Below, piece by piece: positions 49,962 through 60,600 of a DNA stretch of 64,000 nucleotides. Numbering within the stretch: position 1 is the stretch's first letter; each line of letters begins with the position of its first letter. The notes beneath the pieces were generated by a model. It saw nothing but the letters and a program-made list of their open reading frames with translations. It did no database searches and had not been told where the DNA came from. Location: contig JAEDHK010000007.1 of assembly GCA_016297005.1 (NCBI GenBank), positions 30,297-94,296 of the forward strand, given 5' to 3'. A program made the position numbers and the translations under genes. This stretch comes from Clostridia bacterium (GTDB lineage Bacteria > Bacillota > Clostridia > Christensenellales > DTU072).

Positions 49962-50888
49962 TCAGGAATTTTTCTTTTTCAGCAGATCCTGGAGTTGCGT
50001 CAGAATCACAGCCAAAAACATCAATCCGCACCCAAGCCCTTCTCTCCACGTCATGCCTTCGTGCAAGATCACGATCCCTCCGAGCAGAGAAAAAACGGAC
50101 TCCATGCTCATAAGAAGGGACGCAATGGTCGGGTTGGTCCCCTTTTGCCCCACGCTCTGCAACGTGAACGCAATACCGCACGAGCCGACGCCGGCATAAA
50201 CGATCGGTAGCCAGCAGTCCAGGATCGCGGCGACGGAAAAATATTGTCGCTCAAAGATAAGAGCGATGATCGCGGAAAACAACCCGAGCGTAGCGAATTG
50301 AATGCAACTTAATTTAACGGCGTCCACCAGATTGGCATAATGATCGACCACCAGGATATGCATGGTAAAACAAAAAGCGCACGCAATCAGGAAAAAGTCG
50401 CCGACGCTGACGCTCTCCACTCCTCCCGCAAAGCTGATAAAGTACAGTCCGACCACGGCGATGACCACCGATATCCAAACGATCCAATGGCTCTTTTTCT
50501 TCAAAAACAGACTGAAAATGGGCACCAGAACGATATAAAGCGTGGTAATAAATCCGGATTTACCTACGGTAGAATACATAACGCCGAACTGCTGTAAATT
50601 GCTGGCGAAAGTCATCACAGTGCCGCAAATAAACCCGCCGAGCCAAAGCGTTCTTTTGCTCTTTTCGGTAGGGGGCGTCCACGTGCCTTTTTTCTTTTTC
50701 ACACCGTCCATGATTAAAATGACGGGTATCAGAACAACGGCGCCCAGAACGGCGCGCATGGCGGTAAAAGTAAACGGTCTGACCAGTTCCGACCCCTTAC
50801 TTTGAGCGACGAACGCCGTTCCCCATATAAAAGCCGCAATAAGCAGCGCGAAATATCGAAGAAACTTCGCTTTATCTGTATTTTCCAT
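49962..50888 (-). CDS. EamA-family (DMT) transporter
   Basis: 308 residues with ten membrane helices in two EamA repeats; first repeat ALLIAAFIWGTAFVAQSKG, second YAGVGSCGIAFTLQSVGQKG. Exports or imports a small metabolite; substrate unknown. Third gene of an apparent operon after two exported proteins, 23 bp downstream. Confidence 0.92.
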   Translation of the reverse strand: MENTDKAKFLRYFALLIAAFIWGTAFVAQSKGSELVRPFTFTAMRAVLGAVVLIPVILIMDGVKKKKGTWTPPTEKSKRTLWLGGFICGTVMTFASNLQQFGVMYSTVGKSGFITTLYIVLVPIFSLFLKKKSHWIVWISVVIAVVGLYFISFAGGVESVSVGDFFLIACAFCFTMHILVVDHYANLVDAVKLSCIQFATLGLFSAIIALIFERQYFSVAAILDCWLPIVYAGVGSCGIAFTLQSVGQKGTNPTIASLLMSMESVFSLLGGIVILHEGMTWREGLGCGLMFLAVILTQLQDLLKKKNS

Positions 50889-50911
50889 ACGATGAAAAAA
50901 CCCCCGAAAAC

Positions 50912-52414
50912 CTAAATCTTCCTGCGCTCCTTCTCTTCGTGCTCGCCGATCTTTTCCCGATAATAATCGGCTTCTACCTTGGCGGAACCTGCAATAAGTC
51001 GATTTAGTTTATGTTTGTTTCTGTCATGGCTATGGAAGATCAGAAGAGAAATTATTATTAAAAGCAACGTCGCGCCGGCAATAATATACCACATGTAGTT
51101 ATGATATGCGACCACGTAGCCGGACGTTTGCGTCAAAACGAGCGTGAGCCGTTTGTTTTTGTCGTCGTACGTATAGGAAGAGATCTTTTCCGTCTTCCCT
51201 TCTTCGTTGACGAAGCAGATATTTTTGACCCAGCCGGACAACTCGACGTCTTCCATCACAACGGTATACGTTTCCTGATTGGAAGAACCTGTGAATTTCA
51301 ACTCGTATGTGGCGGAAGGATTCTGCCAGAATTTAAAAGCCGACTTGACGGCCTCCTTGTCGGTTTCGGTTATAGAAATGGAAGCATCGAACGAAAAAGA
51401 ACCTTTCGCCTTTCCCGTAAAACCGGATACGGAATCCCCTTCAAGGGTAGAACGGTTTACCTGCACCGTTCCCGGCACGTATGTAATCTCGTAATTTTTG
51501 TCCTCCCTCGGCCCGTCCGGCGTTACCTGATAAAAGCCCGGCTCCCGATGTCCCAGATCGACGCCGTTCATTGCCGGAGGATACTGCAAGCAATTCACGT
51601 CGTCCGTTCCGCAGAAGCCCTCGTACGTAATCTTAACGTCGTAAGAATAACCGGCAAGCACAACGACGTCGCCCGCCGTAATGGTCAAGGGCGCTTTCTT
51701 AATCACGAACGTAACGTCTTCCTTTTCTATCAGATAGTTTTGGTTCGTCGTAAAAACGAAAGCATTATAACTGCCTGCATCCGCGGGAGCGCGGTCGTAT
51801 TCCACCATGCAATTGGCAGGATGACCGGCGACTTCGCCGGTAACGATATAACCGACCTCTTGCGCCTGAGCGTTATAGACTACTTCGGTCGTCGTGTATT
51901 CCACGGTCAGTTTTTTCGGAAGAATGCGAATAACGATATCCTCCGAGCGCCCGTCGAAAGCGATCGGATTGCCGGCGCCGTATTTGATGTTGGTAAGTTC
52001 AATATGATATACTCCGCTCTGATCGCAGTCGGTCAACGCCAAACGTACGTTCGTCTCCCATACTTTGCGGTCGTTGAGAGCAGTCGGCGCATTCTCGCCG
52101 TCCGAATAATACCATTGATACAAAAGATACACGTCGTCGTACAGGTCGATCGCGTTATCCTCGTCGGCGTCGTCGAGACGGGCCCTCAGAACGAGCACAC
52201 TACCATACGTTATTTCGTACGCGCCGTCCTTCGCGGGCGTAAGCACCATAACCTCGCCATCCTCGTCTACCGCAACGAGATCGATCACAACGCGATCTAC
52301 CGCGTGCAGATCCACGTCGGCGGCATAAGCGTAAGACCCGGCTTGCGCGGCAAACGCGGCAAAAAGGAAAACCGTCAAAAAACAAATAATGTACAATGAT
52401 CTTTTTTTAATCAT
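50912..52414 (-). CDS. Exported MBG-domain (YDG-type) repeat protein with C-terminal anchor
   Basis: 500 residues. Signal peptide (IICFLTVFLFAAFAAQAGSYA), then a beta domain, two MBG repeats, each with the KPLTV/KAPLTI type start (KKLTVEYTTTEVVYNAQ and KKAPLTITAGDVVVLAG), a C-terminal beta domain, and an anchor helix (YMWYIIAGATLLLIIISLLIF) with a charged tail. MBG/YDG domains are structural surface modules. Overlaps the preceding gene by 8 bases. Confidence 0.87.
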   Translation of the reverse strand: MIKKRSLYIICFLTVFLFAAFAAQAGSYAYAADVDLHAVDRVVIDLVAVDEDGEVMVLTPAKDGAYEITYGSVLVLRARLDDADEDNAIDLYDDVYLLYQWYYSDGENAPTALNDRKVWETNVRLALTDCDQSGVYHIELTNIKYGAGNPIAFDGRSEDIVIRILPKKLTVEYTTTEVVYNAQAQEVGYIVTGEVAGHPANCMVEYDRAPADAGSYNAFVFTTNQNYLIEKEDVTFVIKKAPLTITAGDVVVLAGYSYDVKITYEGFCGTDDVNCLQYPPAMNGVDLGHREPGFYQVTPDGPREDKNYEITYVPGTVQVNRSTLEGDSVSGFTGKAKGSFSFDASISITETDKEAVKSAFKFWQNPSATYELKFTGSSNQETYTVVMEDVELSGWVKNICFVNEEGKTEKISSYTYDDKNKRLTLVLTQTSGYVVAYHNYMWYIIAGATLLLIIISLLIFHSHDRNKHKLNRLIAGSAKVEADYYREKIGEHEEKERRKI

Positions 52415-53642
52415 TCTGTTCCTCCGGGTCCTCGTACGGGTCGTCGTTGATGTCCACGACGAATCGGAACGTCACAAAATCTTTATCCTTGTAAGAATAA
52501 CAATCGATATATACGTTCTGCTCGTTCGTCTCCAACGCCCGGTAGCCGATCAACTCTTCGCCGTTATACAACGGCTCCAACTTGGGCGACTTGGTACTGA
52601 CGCCTATGATATCGAACGGAATGGTCGACTCGTATTCTTCAAAAAGGAATTTTTGTCCTACGGACAAATAAATCTGAGCCTGACGAGGTTCGGCGGTACA
52701 TTTCCACCGCCAGATCTCGCTGTTGTTTACCACGGCGACGATAAAAAATTCTTCCAGCATCGCGTCCGAAGCGATCGTTCCGCGTTGATCAAGCACGATC
52801 GGGAAGTCTTCTTGCACACTCTGCAAATAATAAGAGACATACCCCTCCGAGGCGATTTTCGGTTCCAATTCTATCGGAGAACCGCAAGAAAAGACAAGCT
52901 CTTCATCCACGCGATCGGGAATTTCGGGCAAGTCGGCTCTTGCTTCGGCAAGCGCCTTCTCGTACTCTTCCGTCTTCGCCTTTTTTTCTTCCTCCGTCGG
53001 TACGAGGTACACCGTCAGAACTCCCTTGGTAGAAAAGTCTATCCCGTTCCTTTTGGAAGGAGAACCCACCGAGAAAAAGGCGGGCGCCGCGTCTTCCGGA
53101 ACCTCCCCGACGACAACGTATTCTTCTTCGTCTTTTTCGTCGTTCCACGTGCTTTCCAGCTGCTCGCGTCCGGAAACGGAGATAGATCCGAGATCGCTTG
53201 CGACGTTAGAAAATAACTTATAAACGTCCGACTGCGTAAAAGTGTCGCCCGTCGTCAGATACCAGGCGGCCGCATACGGATAGACGTTGACGGCGACTTC
53301 ATACTTCTTAACGCCGAAATCGGCGGTAATGACCGCAATCCCTTCGTCGTGAGCGATCAGAAAACCGTTTTCTTTGGCCTCGACGACGTAAGGTCGACTG
53401 GAAGAATATTTGGGCTTACGACCGGAATCGGACGAAACGACCAGATGGTAAGAAGAGTTAACGTACATTTCTATGCTTTTCGGCGTATCCGTCGTGATTT
53501 CAATCGGCTTAACCGTATCGAAAACGCCTATAAAATACATCCATACGAAGCTGACGGCGATCAGGACGGGCACTACTACGAACCAGTACCAAAATCTCCG
53601 CATGAACTGCTTAAAAGTTATTTTTTTGCTCTTCTTTTCCAT
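52407..53642 (-). CDS. Membrane-anchored extracytoplasmic protein, Ig-like
   Basis: 411 residues from the ATG at 53642. One N-terminal membrane segment (FWYWFVVVPVLIAVSFVWMYFIG) and a long external region rich in beta structure. The part near residues 50-130 (IEMYVNSSYHLVVSSD... VVEAKENGFLIAHDEGIAVITADFG) resembles BIG2-type bacterial Ig domains. Otherwise unrecognised. The ATG lies 9 bases after a TATAGT -10 with no ribosome binding site, so the message is near leaderless. First gene of a three-gene operon with the MBG protein and EamA transporter. Confidence 0.82.
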   Translation of the reverse strand: MEKKSKKITFKQFMRRFWYWFVVVPVLIAVSFVWMYFIGVFDTVKPIEITTDTPKSIEMYVNSSYHLVVSSDSGRKPKYSSSRPYVVEAKENGFLIAHDEGIAVITADFGVKKYEVAVNVYPYAAAWYLTTGDTFTQSDVYKLFSNVASDLGSISVSGREQLESTWNDEKDEEEYVVVGEVPEDAAPAFFSVGSPSKRNGIDFSTKGVLTVYLVPTEEEKKAKTEEYEKALAEARADLPEIPDRVDEELVFSCGSPIELEPKIASEGYVSYYLQSVQEDFPIVLDQRGTIASDAMLEEFFIVAVVNNSEIWRWKCTAEPRQAQIYLSVGQKFLFEEYESTIPFDIIGVSTKSPKLEPLYNGEELIGYRALETNEQNVYIDCYSYKDKDFVTFRFVVDINDDPYEDPEEQND

Positions 53643-53651
53643 TATAGCAGT

Positions 53652-53681
53652 ACTATAACACAGACGCGCGCGAATTGTCAA
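53652..53681 (-). promoter_or_regulatory. Promoter abutting the anchored exported protein start codon
   Basis: Minus strand TTGACA at 53681-53676, 18-bp spacer, TATAGT at 53657-53652; predicted transcription start is 0-3 nt before the ATG. Confidence 0.7.
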
Positions 53682-53697
53682 GAACAGAGTTTTTTCA

Positions 53698-53720
53698 GAG
53701 CGTGGGTTTATCCCACGCTC
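53698..53720. other. Stem-loop GAGCGTGGG / CCCACGCTC
   Basis: Perfect 9-bp stem with a 5-nt loop between the ftsH terminator and the following promoter. No T run on either side, so probably not a terminator on its own. Confidence 0.45.
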
Positions 53721-53843
53721 AAAACCGGATTTTTCTCTCGTTATCGATTATTTTTTTTTGAATAAAACAGAAGAAAACGCTAAAAAAACGAGCATCGAAT
53801 AATTAGGTTAAAAGAAAAAAATGTTTTAATGGTTTTTTGTCGT

Positions 53844-53880
53844 TTTTAAAAAAATACGCTCTCCGAAAAGAGCGTATTTT
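53844..53880 (-). terminator. Rho-independent terminator of ftsH
   Basis: Stem AAAATACGCTCT / AGAGCGTATTTT at 53851-53880 with a 6-nt loop, followed on the minus strand by a T run. Confidence 0.85.
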
Positions 53881-53910
53881 AATAGGTATCCGATTTTTTT
53901 TAAATATGAA

Positions 53911-56022
53911 TTATCCGTTATCCGAGGCGTTCTCGTCCTTGTCGGTTTTTTCCGCTTCGGCCGTTTTTTCTTCTCGAAGCGTCTGTTCCGTTTCTTCCGG
54001 TTTTTGCTCGTTTTCGTCTTTTTCTTTCTTTTCTTCTCCGATAATAATGGTGTCGGCAGGCTCAAAAACCGGCTTGATGATCGGCTTTTGTTTAGGCTTC
54101 ATCTTCTCGTCTTCTTCTTTACGTCTTTGTTGCTTCTGCGCAATAAACTCGTTGATCTCTTCGATGGACTTACCTTGGACGAGCATGTCCACTTCGTCCA
54201 TATAAATGGTTTCGTGCTCGTACAAAAGGCGAACCATGCCGTCGATGACGTTACGATGCTCGTTCAGACAATCAAAGGCGCGCTTGTAGTTGATTTCGAT
54301 GATCTTCTTGATCTCTTCGTCGATAATGGCGGCGCTGTCCTCGCTGTAATTCGTCTGCGTCTGATAGTCGCGTCCGATAAAGACTTCCTGATCTCCGCCG
54401 AAATACATATTGGGGAACTTTTCGCTCATACCCCACTCGCAAACCATCTTACGGGCGATATCGGAAGCGCGCTTGATATCGTTACTGGCTCCCGTAGAGA
54501 TATCTTTAATAACGATCTCTTCCGCCGCTCTTCCGCCGAGCATCATGGCGATGGTATCGTTTAATTTATTAAAGGTAATATGATTATTGTCGTTTTTCGG
54601 AATGCTGAGGGTATATCCCGCCGCCATACCGCGAGGAATGATACTGACTTCCTGCACCTCGTCGCAATGCTTCATAAACTTGGCGACGATAGCATGACCC
54701 GCTTCGTGATAAGCGGTGATACGCTTGTCGGACTCGGTGATCAGGCGGGACTTCTTCTGCGGACCGGCAACGACCTTATTGATGCCCTCCGTAATATCTT
54801 TCATAAGAATGATCTTGCGGTTATCTCGCGCGGCCAGAATGGCGGCTTCGTTGAGGATATTGGCGATGTCCGCGCCGGAAAAGCCGCTGGTAAGACGAGC
54901 CAGGTTCCGGAAGTCGACTTCGGAAGAGATCGGTTTGTTGCGGGCATGCACTTTAAAGATAGCTTCGCGACCTTTAACGTCGGGAATATTGACGTAAATC
55001 TGTCGGTCAAAACGGCCGGGACGCATTAAAGCGGGGTCAAGAATATCGGCCCGGTTGGTCGCGGCCATGACGATGATGCCGTCGTTAGACTCAAAACCGT
55101 CCATCTGAACGAGGAGCTGATTAAGCGTCTGTTCTCTTTCATCGTTGCCGCCGCCCAGTCCTGCGCCTCTTTGACGTCCTACGGCGTCGATCTCGTCGAT
55201 AAAGATGATACAGGGCATATTCTTTTTTGCCTGCGCAAACAAATCACGCACGCGGCTTGCGCCTACGCCGACGAACATTTCTACAAAGTCGCTGCCCGAA
55301 ATGGAGAAGAACGGCACGTCCGCCTCGCCCGCGACGGCTTTGGCAAAAAGCGTTTTTCCCGTTCCGGGAGGGCCAACGAGAAGCACGCCGCGCGGTATTT
55401 TTGCGCCGATCGCAGTAAACTTCTTCGGATTTTTCAGAAAGTCGACGATCTCTTTCAGTTCCGTCTTTTCTTCTTCGGCTCCGGCCACGTCGCTGAAACG
55501 TACTTTAACGTTGGTAGAAACGCGGGTCTTGGTCTTACCGAAATTCATAGCGTTGCCGCCGGCGCCGCCTTTACGGATCGAAATGATCAGAAAGACGCCG
55601 AGCGCGGCGATGAGAACGAACGTCATGATAGACGCAAAAGTCGTCCAACCCGACCCGGAATTGGGATTATTGAGAGTAATTTTCGGTTGAGAAGCCAAAA
55701 TCTCGGCTTTTTTTGCCGCGTCGGTTTCTGCCTCAGCCAGTTCATCATAGTATTTTTTTACTTCGTCGCCGAGAGTCCGGGATACGACCATGACGAAATA
55801 TTGCGATGTTTTTTCTCCGTCTTTTATCGTAACGATGGCTTTATAACTGTCCTGAAAGGTAATTTCCTGCACCTTACCCGCGCGGATATCCGTCCACAAT
55901 TCCGAATAGGACTTGGTGGGCGTCCTGTTCATCTGACTGTAAATGATCATCGCCACGGCAACGATCAGAACGATGGCGATCACCGTAAAAATAATCGCTC
56001 TTCTGCTATTTCTTTTTTCCAC
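53911..56022 (-). CDS. ftsH: ATP-dependent zinc metalloprotease FtsH
   Basis: 703 residues from a GTG start at 56022 with AGAGGA upstream. Two N-terminal membrane segments (about 10-29 and 130-149), AAA domain with Walker A GPPGTGKT at 217-224 and the SRH region near 320-340, then the zinc site HEAGH at 439-443. The C-terminus from about 620 is a long acidic and Lys/Glu/Thr-rich tail, longer than usual. Degrades unfolded membrane and some cytoplasmic proteins. Confidence 0.98.
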   Translation of the reverse strand: MEKRNSRRAIIFTVIAIVLIVAVAMIIYSQMNRTPTKSYSELWTDIRAGKVQEITFQDSYKAIVTIKDGEKTSQYFVMVVSRTLGDEVKKYYDELAEAETDAAKKAEILASQPKITLNNPNSGSGWTTFASIMTFVLIAALGVFLIISIRKGGAGGNAMNFGKTKTRVSTNVKVRFSDVAGAEEEKTELKEIVDFLKNPKKFTAIGAKIPRGVLLVGPPGTGKTLFAKAVAGEADVPFFSISGSDFVEMFVGVGASRVRDLFAQAKKNMPCIIFIDEIDAVGRQRGAGLGGGNDEREQTLNQLLVQMDGFESNDGIIVMAATNRADILDPALMRPGRFDRQIYVNIPDVKGREAIFKVHARNKPISSEVDFRNLARLTSGFSGADIANILNEAAILAARDNRKIILMKDITEGINKVVAGPQKKSRLITESDKRITAYHEAGHAIVAKFMKHCDEVQEVSIIPRGMAAGYTLSIPKNDNNHITFNKLNDTIAMMLGGRAAEEIVIKDISTGASNDIKRASDIARKMVCEWGMSEKFPNMYFGGDQEVFIGRDYQTQTNYSEDSAAIIDEEIKKIIEINYKRAFDCLNEHRNVIDGMVRLLYEHETIYMDEVDMLVQGKSIEEINEFIAQKQQRRKEEDEKMKPKQKPIIKPVFEPADTIIIGEEKKEKDENEQKPEETEQTLREEKTAEAEKTDKDENASDNG

Positions 56023-56056
56023 GAATAGTTCCTCTGTTTTGAAAATTCTGTTTCAC

Positions 56057-56085
56057 AGTATAGCAAAATTATATGCATTTTGCAA
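56057..56085 (-). promoter_or_regulatory. Promoter of ftsH
   Basis: Minus strand TTGCAA at 56085-56080, 17 bp, TATACT at 56062-56057. Confidence 0.7.
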
Positions 56086-56147
56086 GGACAATGAATAAAA
56101 TGGTTTGTTTTTTATCCTTTACGAGAACTGCTACGCTTGAAAATACA

Positions 56148-56621
56148 TTACGAAGTATAATCTAACCTTAAAATCGAACATAAAAGAAAAATTTTTGCGG
56201 CAATTTTTTCGGCCAGCTCTTCCACGCAATTTTTATCCGCGCCGGATAAGGAGCCGAAGTTGTCCTTTCCGCTTTCTCCCACGATCCCCAGAAAGGCCAC
56301 GTCGCCCACTCGTCCCAATTCCTTTTTTAACGCCGTGCCCGCTTTCAACCCTTTCAGACTGTATTTGACCTTCCCTACTTCTTCTTTGCGGCCGAGGCAT
56401 GCGTCGACGGCAATGATCATGCTGTCCGGATGAAAAACGCGTACGTGTTCCAGATAGGAACGGAAATTGAGCCCCGTTACGGGGGAATCGGTAGTGCCGT
56501 AAACGTAGGCGGGCACGTCGTAGGCTTGCTTTAAACGATCTCCCACCCTCGGGCCTAAACTGTCTCCGCAGATTTTCGGCGTTCCAACGCAAAAAACGAC
56601 GGGATATCTTCCTTTCTTCAT
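56148..56621 (-). CDS. yyaC: YyaC-like (DUF1256) sporulation-associated protein
   Basis: 157 residues. DUF1256/YyaC landmarks: FCVGTPKICGDSLGPRVGD, VYGTTDSPVTGLNF, IIAVDACLGRKEEVG and GDVAFLGIVGESG. The family is related to the GPR spore protease and is largely restricted to spore-forming Firmicutes. Start at 56621 has no clear ribosome binding site; a TATAAT lies at 56655-56650 with a poor -35. Divergent from cvpA. Confidence 0.9.
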   Translation of the reverse strand: MKKGRYPVVFCVGTPKICGDSLGPRVGDRLKQAYDVPAYVYGTTDSPVTGLNFRSYLEHVRVFHPDSMIIAVDACLGRKEEVGKVKYSLKGLKAGTALKKELGRVGDVAFLGIVGESGKDNFGSLSGADKNCVEELAEKIAAKIFLLCSILRLDYTS

Positions 56622-56699
56622 AAGCAGATTTTTGCCATCGAAAGGAAAAATTATACAGCGAGCTCGGAAGGTCGGACGTCGCTATTCCCATAAAAGACC

Positions 56700-56728
56700 T
56701 TGACTAAGTATTTTACTATGTGTATAAT
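56700..56728 (+). promoter_or_regulatory. Promoter of cvpA and the repeat protein
   Basis: TTGACT at 56700-56705, 17 bp, TATAAT at 56723-56728. Confidence 0.8.
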
Positions 56729-56765
56729 TTATATAAGTATACCTTAAATACGGAGGTAAATCCTG

Positions 56766-57638
56766 ATGAACAATTCTATGATAGGTCTGATCGTCGACGC
56801 GGCAGTCGTCCTCGTGGTGGTCCTTCTGATTATTTTCGGAACTTGGCGCGGAATGTACAAACTGATCTTCGGCCTAGTGTCCGGCTTGCTTTCCATTGTC
56901 CTTGCCATCGTCCTGGTCGGTACGGTCACGAATTTTGTCGTAGAAAAAACAGAGTTGGAAACGGCTCTGAACAACGCCTTGAATCCATCCATCGTAAAAG
57001 TAATCCCCGCCGATCTGAATGCGGAAAAAGTGCACGTCGTCTTTTCCGATGAAAACGGCGTTTCCGTCGTCGATGACGAAACGGGTACCATATACGAATC
57101 CATAAGCGCTTACGTCGAGCAATCGGGCAGCTCGTTAAAACCCGTTGCCTCCCTCCTCGACTCCCTGACCAATAACGAAAGCGTCCGCGCGAGTTATACC
57201 TCGACCGACGAAAACGGCGAAACGATTTTTCAGTCGCCTACTCTTGCAGACCTTCTTTGCGTTACTATCACGACGTATATTCTGCTCGCGATAGTCTTTA
57301 TTGCGTTATGGATCGTCGCGTACGTCGTACTGCGCCTGTTGATGCTTCTTCTCAAAAAGATCGTCACGCACACGTACGTGGGACACTTCGTCAATAAGTT
57401 GATCGGTTTTGTGATCGGCGCGGCCATCGGCATGATCGTTGTCTGGGGCACGCTCGCCGTAATACGTCTCCTCGGCACTTATACCTGGATCATCCCCGTC
57501 AATAACGTCATCGGCAGTTCTACGTTGACCAAATGGCTTTATGATAACAACTATCTTTATACTTTCCTTGTCGAAACAATGAACCTGCAAGAAACCATCG
57601 CGTCGATCGTCGGATCCTTCTCCGGCGGCGGACAATAA
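56766..57638 (+). CDS. CvpA-family membrane protein
   Basis: 290 residues. CvpA fold: four membrane segments (LIVDAAVVLVVVLLIIFGTWRGM, GLVSGLLSIVLAIVLVGT, ITTYILLAIVFIALWIVAYVVLRLLM and LIGFVIGAAIGMIVVWGTLAVIR) with an enlarged external loop of about 90 residues between the second and third, rich in charged and Ser residues. Ribosome binding site GGAGG about seven bases ahead. Cotranscribed with the 1151-residue protein 16 bp downstream. CvpA function in the envelope is not settled. Confidence 0.9.
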   Translation: MNNSMIGLIVDAAVVLVVVLLIIFGTWRGMYKLIFGLVSGLLSIVLAIVLVGTVTNFVVEKTELETALNNALNPSIVKVIPADLNAEKVHVVFSDENGVSVVDDETGTIYESISAYVEQSGSSLKPVASLLDSLTNNESVRASYTSTDENGETIFQSPTLADLLCVTITTYILLAIVFIALWIVAYVVLRLLMLLLKKIVTHTYVGHFVNKLIGFVIGAAIGMIVVWGTLAVIRLLGTYTWIIPVNNVIGSSTLTKWLYDNNYLYTFLVETMNLQETIASIVGSFSGGGQ

Positions 57639-57654
57639 TTAATGGAGGCTTCGC

Positions 57655-60600
57655 ATGAAATTCTTGGGCAGTTTTTTGGGGAAATTAATCCGCTTTTTGC
57701 TCGCCGTTCTACTCGGCGTCGTCCTTACGCTCGGCGGTATCGTCGGAGCCGGATACTATGCTCTCATGACCAAAGGAATGATGGGTACCGTCTCGGACAA
57801 GGTCGGCAGTTCTGCGGGCTTTACGCTTGAATTTACCGACGAAGTACGCGACATGAGCCTCCTCGAGTGGGGAAAAGGCCTCCTCGACCTTACTTCTCGC
57901 CTTACCTCCGACAACGGCACCACGATTGGAGAATTGGAAACGTACATAGGCGTCGACAAAATAAGTTCTTCTTTGTCGGACGTCCTGAAAATCGACCGGG
58001 ACGTCATAAAAAAGGCCTCTCTTACCGGTTCCGAGACCGGTCTTGCCGCCGTTCTGATGAAAGAAATGACAATGACCTCTCTTGTCGAAATGGTCGGAGA
58101 AGAAAACAACTTTCTGCCCGATCTGCCCCTTTTTAAAGACGAAAACGAATTTATGCACAAGCCCCTGAAAGAGGCTTTCTCTCATCTGACCGATTATACT
58201 ATCGGGGACTTCATCGAAGTAAAAGAGGACTCGGCAAGCGTTATCAAGGCTATCTCCGCCATTAAGATCTCGGAAGTGAGCGAAAGTTTACCTACCCTTC
58301 CGATCGGAGACTTCATCGACCAGACGGAAGACGCGCACCCGGTTATCAAAGCCATCGCCGATCTGAGCATCAACGATCTCGGCACGTCGAAACTGACCGA
58401 GGCCATCAATAAGATGAAACTTTCGGAAGTGCTTACCGGCATGGACGAGAACACTACCAATAAGGTGCTTTTTTCTTTAAAAGACACCACGATCGGAGAA
58501 TTATCCGGTTCGGAAACGGACAAACTGATCAAATCGATGTTCCTTTGCGAAATTATGGATATCGACGCTTCTTCCAATCGTACGTTGCAGACGCTGGAAC
58601 ACGCTTGCATCGCTTCTCAGTACGTCGTGCTCGAATCCCCGACGATCAACGACGGATATGCGTACGTTCCCGGCGAAAATTACTCTTTGATCAGCCGAAA
58701 CACGGACAACAGCTGTTACGTACTGTATTATCCGGAAGAAACCGTTTATACTTGCGTGAAAGACGGAGACATCATTCCCGTACGCAACGACGGCTATCCC
58801 GTTTCTTACCGCGTCTATCGCCCGACATACTCTTTGAGCGACGGAAAGACGACCGTTAACGGCGTTACGTTTACCGCCGTTCCGGACGAAAACGGTAATC
58901 CCTTCGTCTCCGGAGGAAATACGCTCGTCGGCGCTACTCTGTACGTCAACCGGAAGGACGCTACGTTGTCCGAAAAAGACGGCACGGTCACTACAAAAAA
59001 CCGCTATCATTGCCTTTACGACGAAGACGGGCATTACCTCTTCATAAACGGTTTTGACGACGCTACCCCCAAAGGCGCGCTCTACCTCCCCTCTTCTTGC
59101 GTCGGCGCGATCGACGTTGATACGAGAGTGGTTTCTTCTTTGACCGAACATAAGATCTCCGACGCGCAGTATCTCGATTGCAAAGCGATCAGGACGAGCG
59201 AAACCTATACGAGCGGAGAAAATACTCTTCCCGTTTATCGTTACTACCCGCTCGAAGGTATCAACGAAAAAATGAACGATCTGACGCTCGGAGGCGTTAT
59301 TGACATCACGGAAAGTTCGCCGAAACTTCTGAAAAGCCTACGCGACACGAAGATCACTCAGATGGGCTCCAAGATCGACTCCATGACTCTCGGAGAAATG
59401 GTCGACGTTGGTTCTTCCAAGTTACTTCAAAGTCTTGCCGATACCACGTTGAATGGTTTCAGCGACAAAATAAACACCCTCTTCATCGACGAGATCATCA
59501 CTTTGGACGAAAACAGTTCTCAGATGATTCGCTCTCTGCGCTACGCGACGCTGGACAGTCAGATAGAATATCTGAACCCCGCCGATCTCACGCCTTCGGA
59601 TTCTTTGGCGACGGCCGACGCCGCCTTCTACCACGCGCAGGAAGCGCCCGAGTACGCCAATTACGAAAAAGCGGATAAAACGGTCGTCAATCGTTATTAT
59701 TACAGCATAAACGGCGGATTGGTAGAAAACGCGTACGTTCTGTACTTTGATGAAAACGACGAAGAAAAAACGCAAGGCACCGATAAGGCTTATTACAAAA
59801 CGCGTTCATACGAACAAAGAAATTATTCTTATATAGATCTGTCCACGTTGACCTTGCCGGAGGACGTAAACAAAGCGATCGGCGAAAACCAATCCATTCT
59901 CGACGCGCAAGAAGCAGATAAAACCTATTATTATAAAGTCAATGAAGCCGGAGCGATCGAAGCGACCTATATCCTCGCTCTGATTGACGGCCGGCCGGAA
60001 ACGGATCCGGGCGACCCGACGAAGTCCCGCGTCTATACGGTAACGGAAAAACACAATCGACCGATGATGGGGCTGTCCGATAAAACCAACGAACTGACGC
60101 TCGGCGACGTATTCAGCGCCGAAACGCTTGAAAAAGGTGTTCTTGGCTTGATTGACGCAAAGACCAAACTCAATAACATCTCGAGTCAGGTCGCCGAGGC
60201 GGTACAGAACTCCACCGTTGCCATTCTTGCCGATACCGGCGTCATCTCCAAGAGTACTTTTACCGGAGGCGATTTCAGCGCCCTGTCGAAAGAAAGAAAG
60301 TGCTTTATCTATAACAGTTCTATGACGGATATGCTAAACGGCATGATCGGTTTTATCGCGCATCCGCTCCTTGATCCGTCAGATCCGAACTATCTGCTAA
60401 ATCCGATTGATTATAGCAAGGTCAGTCCCAAGCACGTTGATATCGAAGCAACGACGTTCGGTTCTCTGACGCAATTCGTCGCGACCTATTCTCAATATAA
60501 CGAACTGGAATTTACCGGCGGAGCTGTGACCGTCACCGTCGATACGTCCGACGGCTCGGACGATAACAGGTTGTGGGGGAGAGACGTCAACGGCGACGGC

